DNA from: Irpex lacteus
Taxonomy: Eukaryota > Basidiomycota > Agaricomycetes > Polyporales > Irpicaceae
Reading direction: 5' to 3'
Assembly (NCBI GenBank): GCA_001986395.2
Contig: MQVO02000121.1
Coordinates: forward strand, 1-26,989
DNA: 26,989 nucleotides
Numbering within the stretch: the first letter of the stretch is position 1; every line of letters starts with the position of its first letter. Shown piece by piece: positions 23,035 through 26,989 of this stretch. The notes below the pieces were generated by a model. The model saw only the letters and a list, made by a program, of their open reading frames with translations, did not search any database and was not told the DNA's origin. The translations under genes were made by a program, and so were the position numbers.

Positions 23035-24803
23035 GGGGTGCAGCTGGTCAGGAGATGTATTTTACGGAGGAAGAAAGAAGGAGTATATCAACGTGGGGAG
23101 GGCGTTGGGTGGCTGAATCGAGGCGGAGGAGTCCCGTGAGTGGCATGGCCAGCCGTGGCAGGGGCGGCGAGAATCTACAGCAGAGGGTGGTTAATGGTTA
23201 TGTTCTAAATGCAGCTGATAAGATGGAATCTCACTAGTATAAACTGCGCCGCCAAAAATACAGGACGGTTACGGAGTATCGCGCGCGCGTCAGTGATCCG
23301 GCGGAGGAGTGACATCGGTGCCCGCGAGTGGCGGTCACACTGCAGCCACGGCAACAGAGGCTGTTGCAGCTTGGTTGTAACCCTACCTCTGGGCTTGTGA
23401 TGCATACTTTCGTGATGTCTCTGAGGTTCCGATGCCCGCCAGCGGACCCCTCAAATGATGCCCTTGGGTGATACCCTGCGAGACGCCTGCCACTCACAGC
23501 CTCTTGCCTAATCGGAGCACACAGGAAATGAAGCGGAGCTGGATGCGAGGCTTCTGATTCGCCGCTGGCCGTGAATCGGGCTATTGCGGTACCTGCCGGG
23601 TCTGGCAGGTTGTGTAGTTGGTTGACCGTGCAATCTCCGTCGCAGAACCAGATCTCCGTCCGCCTTATTCTTTCCTTCCCACAAATGCAACCTTGTCCCT
23701 AGGAGACCATCTGCCACTAGAACATGCGTGGCCAGTCCTTCGTCGCGCCCTGTCGTATCTTGATGCGTCAGCATCCGTCGCCCTCCGTCTCCTGAGCTCG
23801 TTATCTGCGCATATCTCCGTATACCAACCCTGCGTTTAGCCACCGAGCATCTGAGTCTAAGCCAATCGTGGTCTTGTGGGTGCTCGCTCTGTCTGCCTTG
23901 CAAATGTGACCCTTCCCTGTCAGGTCAGCGTAACATCACGATATACCTCATTCACTCAAGTCTCTCAGCAAGTACGTCCGACATCGGACTTGTCCAGTCC
24001 AGCAAGGAAAGGCAATGAGTCTACGCAATATTGTATCTCAATCAACGGCTGGTGGATGTGAGCCCGATATGTGCCTGTGGTACGGCGAGGGCGATCCGGC
24101 GGTGGCTGAGCTTGTTGCTTGCACTTGAAACTGCGCCGTGCGGGATTGAATCTTGTTGTCACTGATTGTGGAGGTCTTTGTCTCCGAGCCAACACATACT
24201 GATTTCACTTTCATAACCTCGTGGAGAACTGATTCTTATACATTCCCTTCCAGCTGCTGCACATTGGTATGTCATAAGTGAATGGTTACCATGATGGTCC
24301 TGAGAGGCAACCTCATGAAGGATTTCACGTTAGCGCTTCAATAAATCATTCCAATCCGTTGCGCGCAGAGCGTCTCACATCCTTGTACAAACGGCCAGGA
24401 AGGTATGAGTCTGAATAGCAACTGGCGTTGTCCGATCACCTACTTACGTTGTACAATTCTTTATAGCATTGTGGGAACTACTGGTCAGAATAGGTTGCCA
24501 GTCCCAGTGTACATGACTGGAGGGCGTTCTCGTTTCCATGCATCATCGTAAAACAACCACACCATGGCATTGGCCTTGTGATTTCCACGCATCGCCCTTC
24601 AAGCTTCAAAACCCAAATGTTGGGTGTCCCAGAAAGTCGCACAGAGAGATAGTAGCTCCAAGGTATCCTTGTTATTTGGATAATGGTCTATCCGCCTATC
24701 GTTTCCGATAATCAGTTGTACGGCAAGTCTTTATATTTCATATGAAGCCTATCCACTATTGACTTTTCATAGATATACATTTATTATGCTATATGCACAT
24801 AGA
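23035..24803. other. Long region upstream of the zinc-cluster gene, no confident gene
   Basis: The first few hundred bases should carry the promoter and 5' UTR of the minus-strand zinc-cluster gene. A GC-alternating run (GCGCGCGCG) sits at 23281. At 23618-23839 a plus-strand stretch reads TLSLGDHLPLEHAWPVLRRA and then LSYLDASASVALRLLSSL, which looks like a Leu/Ala-rich helix, but no ATG, partner exon or family is evident. From about 24200 the sequence is AT-richer, with no open stretch that I can support. Confidence 0.35.
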
Positions 24804-25851
24804 ATGTCGGGTTCTTTGAAGGTGTTGCCTAGAGAGACCCGGTCCGCAGTAGATCTGGTGGTGAGTGTAAACCTGTGGGCGGGTTCATCCATACGCCTGT
24901 CTATTCAGATGACTCTGCATCGAGCAGCAGTAGTAGTTGAGAATGCTAATCACCTTTGAACTTGTGTAGCGCATACGCCGGGTCACCGGAACAGTCTGAT
25001 CAAGGCCCCGTTTGTTTCCGATGCTAAACACCTGCCACAGGCGACTTGCCTCATGGTAAACATGGTTTCCAACAAGCCTTCTCCCGTCTCGTTCAGCTTC
25101 GAACTTGTACGATAGGTCGTATGCACAATCACGGGGACTCGATACACGAGGCATTCTTCAGCAATTTCCCACCGAGAGACGGACATTCTATATCTTACGT
25201 CCATGGTGAGGCAAAGCGTGACGGTGGCGATTAGCATTCACTGAGTAGAATTATATTGATTGGCTTCCACAGATATCTTCTCACCATACATCCCTCGGAC
25301 ATTCACTACGGCAGGAACATGGGTCTCCGTCTATCTATTGAGCTGTGTCGTAATCATCTTGAATGTGCTAACCTAATGTTTACAGCCTGGTGGAATATTC
25401 TGTTCGGGCCAGCATGACCTTCGGAGTACGCCATACTTATGCCATCGGTATCTCCAAGTCGTCGTGTAATACATTCGGCCACACAGTGAAATATTCTACC
25501 GATACGATATTTTATATCCCTCCCGCTGGCCTCTGTGTATCCAGGATGCGGCATCCTTCTTCGCCTCATGGATTGAACATACTACGCCGTTATGCCCGCA
25601 TCTGCATCCGAGGCCATCTGCCTGTGACGATGTTTCTGACGGTGTATGACATTTCGAAGGTGACCTCGTGTCACGAGCGTAGATTTCGGACTGCCGCGGT
25701 AAGTGCACTTCTGGAATGTCGCACTCACGATTCAGTGGCTTACCACACGTTTGCTACACGCAGATTGTCCGGTATCATTTGCATGACTATACACCATCAC
25801 GATCATGAACTGGTGGTCAGATCCAATGCTTGTGCCGTTGGTTATCGATGA
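24804..25851 (+). CDS. Possible multi-exon gene of unknown type (tentative)
   Basis: No long frame exists, but a chain of short open segments can be joined across intron-like gaps. An ATG at 24804 opens MSGSLKVLPRE. Then comes an open stretch at about 24972-25110 (KAPFVSDAKHLPQATCLMVN). A stretch to about 25204 (MHNHGDSIHEAFFSNFPPRD) splices at GTGAGG to 25273 (DIFSPYIPRTFTTAGTW), then at GTCTCC to 25386 (PGGIFCSGQHDLRSTPYLCH). From there GTATCT joins to 25489 (EIFYRYDILYPSRWPLCIQD), and GTGTAT and GTAAGT join to 25763 (LSGIICMTIHHHDHELVV), with the stop at 25851. One frame break near 25110 needs an added base, and the first junction does not keep phase at its best donor. I recognise no family. 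With this many free choices the model may be chance. Confidence 0.2.
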
Positions 25852-26989
25852 AACTTGTCTTCATCCGGACCAGGAGTTCCGAGTGGAGAGAGAATACTTG
25901 GATTTGTCAGGGACTCATCTTTGTAGTAATCCTTGATGGACGATGGATATGTGTGATGCGATAAATGCCCTTAGTGAGCACTCCCAGTTTTACGGCGAGT
26001 GTTGGCATTACGACATACTGACGAACCGACCATACTACGTGAACAGAGTCTCGGATCGCAGCGTTGCATTGGGTTGACTCAGCTGTCAGTGGGGGTGGAC
26101 CCGCTAGGCACCATGGAAATGAACGTGTGTTGGAGGGGTTTGCCGTTCGATACACCAGTGCGCTTGTCGTGAGTTAATCTATTCCTGTTCACCGGATACT
26201 AACAGGCCTCTAACCTGTGACCTAAGATTTACTCGCCGCGATGTCATTAAGTTATCAACAAAATCTTCGGCCCGCCAGAGGGGCACTGAAGTAGGCGAGA
26301 TCAAGAGAGTAAACTACTGAAAGCGATGTTCCCATCCGTATTGAACTGCTATCTCATGGCTACCGCCGCAATTTTGCAATTCCGGACATGCAGCTGCTGG
26401 CAGGCGAGCGGACTCGGTATTAGAAGCCTTGTATCTGCAAAGAGGTCGCTTCGGCTTCGTGACCTCCCTGACTGAAGAAAAGGCGACGTATCGCAGAATC
26501 AGGATGCCCAAATATACTTACACCGCGGCAAGTACCTTCTTGGACATCTGCTGTTATCTCTCAAGAATCATCACATCATTCGCGTCAGGCGCGTGTTTTG
26601 TGTACCACCAGAATGTGGCGCTATTTGTGGGATCCAAAAGGCGTCCGGCGGTCTTGTGGTTCACATGCATATAACTGGGAGATCAGCCCGCTGGTAACAC
26701 ACCGAATAACGGTATTCCGACATTTCCTTTCTAAGGCAGCAAAGTTGGTCTTACGAATCCAACGTCACCGTGGATTCGAGTTTCACCCACTCGTGAGGCC
26801 GAGAATACGACAACTTGAAGTAACGTCGCATATGAAATACGTTGTTCTCTGCCTCTACAATCGAACCCCTTCCTTGACGTGCTTGCGCTTTTGGACCGCA
26901 TTCTTGCTTTTCCCGTACGGAAATGCCCTGTTGATCAATCCAGCACGAGGCAGAAAAATATGAAAGATTCGGAAACGTCGACATCTGTC
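25852..26989. other. Right-end region without a confident gene
   Basis: Several short open stretches overlap on all plus-strand frames at 25945-26170, together with a GTGAGT..TACTAACAG arrangement at 26169-26205 that looks like a short intron. No frame stands out and nothing resembles a known protein. A plus-strand stretch at 26429-26674 and a minus-strand one at 26984-26751 are equally anonymous. This may be part of a divergent gene running off the right edge, or non-coding. Confidence 0.3.

Noticed and set aside
23508..23903. A 131-residue minus-strand protein.
   Set aside because: It is Arg/Gly/His-rich without hydrophobic pattern, and the opposite strand looks more protein-like; probably a shadow frame.

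Overview
The window is nuclear DNA of a filamentous basidiomycete, most likely an Agaricomycete (mushroom or wood-decay type). Genes are dense, sit on both strands, and are cut by many short introns (mostly 49-75 bp, GT..AG). The proteins are eukaryotic housekeeping proteins with fungal-specific members: Ynd1-type apyrase, Elp3, Mdm12, Mrp51 and Upf1. There are no bacterial operons, CRISPR arrays or phage genes, and I recognised no tRNA or rRNA gene.

Layout, left to right. A protein with two PWWP/Tudor-like modules enters from the left edge (1-2721, +). It faces the Golgi apyrase YND1 (5798-3511, -). YND1 is divergent from ELP3 (6136-8418, +), the catalytic subunit of Elongator. ELP3 runs tail-to-tail into MDM12 (9699-8536, -), an ERMES lipid-transfer subunit. 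A nucleotide-sugar transporter follows (11854-10149, -), then the mitoribosomal protein MRP51 (13108-14487, +), which is tail-to-tail with a HYPK-like NatA cofactor (14894-14514, -) only 26 nt away. Between HYPK and UPF1 lies a 1.4-kb non-autonomous DNA transposon (about 15092-16484) with long inverted repeats and a probable 8-bp target duplication. The NMD helicase UPF1 (16915-20589, +) has nine exons and is intact. A Zn(II)2Cys6 transcription factor (23034-21398, -) follows. The last 4 kb (23035-26989) holds no gene I can recognise, only short coding-like stretches.

The genes do not form a pathway. They are neighbouring housekeeping genes of Golgi glycosylation (YND1, sugar transporter), tRNA modification (ELP3), mitochondria (MDM12, MRP51), N-terminal acetylation (HYPK), RNA surveillance (UPF1) and transcription (zinc-cluster factor). 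YND1 and the sugar transporter both serve Golgi nucleotide-sugar turnover but are not adjacent.

The strongest unexpected pattern concerns sequence quality or gene decay. Four genes (PWWP/Tudor, YND1, ELP3, zinc-cluster) carry single-base frameshifts. Each is cured by adding one base, usually in or beside a short homopolymer, while splice sites and flanking frames stay good. That fits homopolymer under-calls in the assembly better than true pseudogenes. Predicted proteins for these genes will be wrong if taken from the raw sequence. I found no convincing new multi-gene system.
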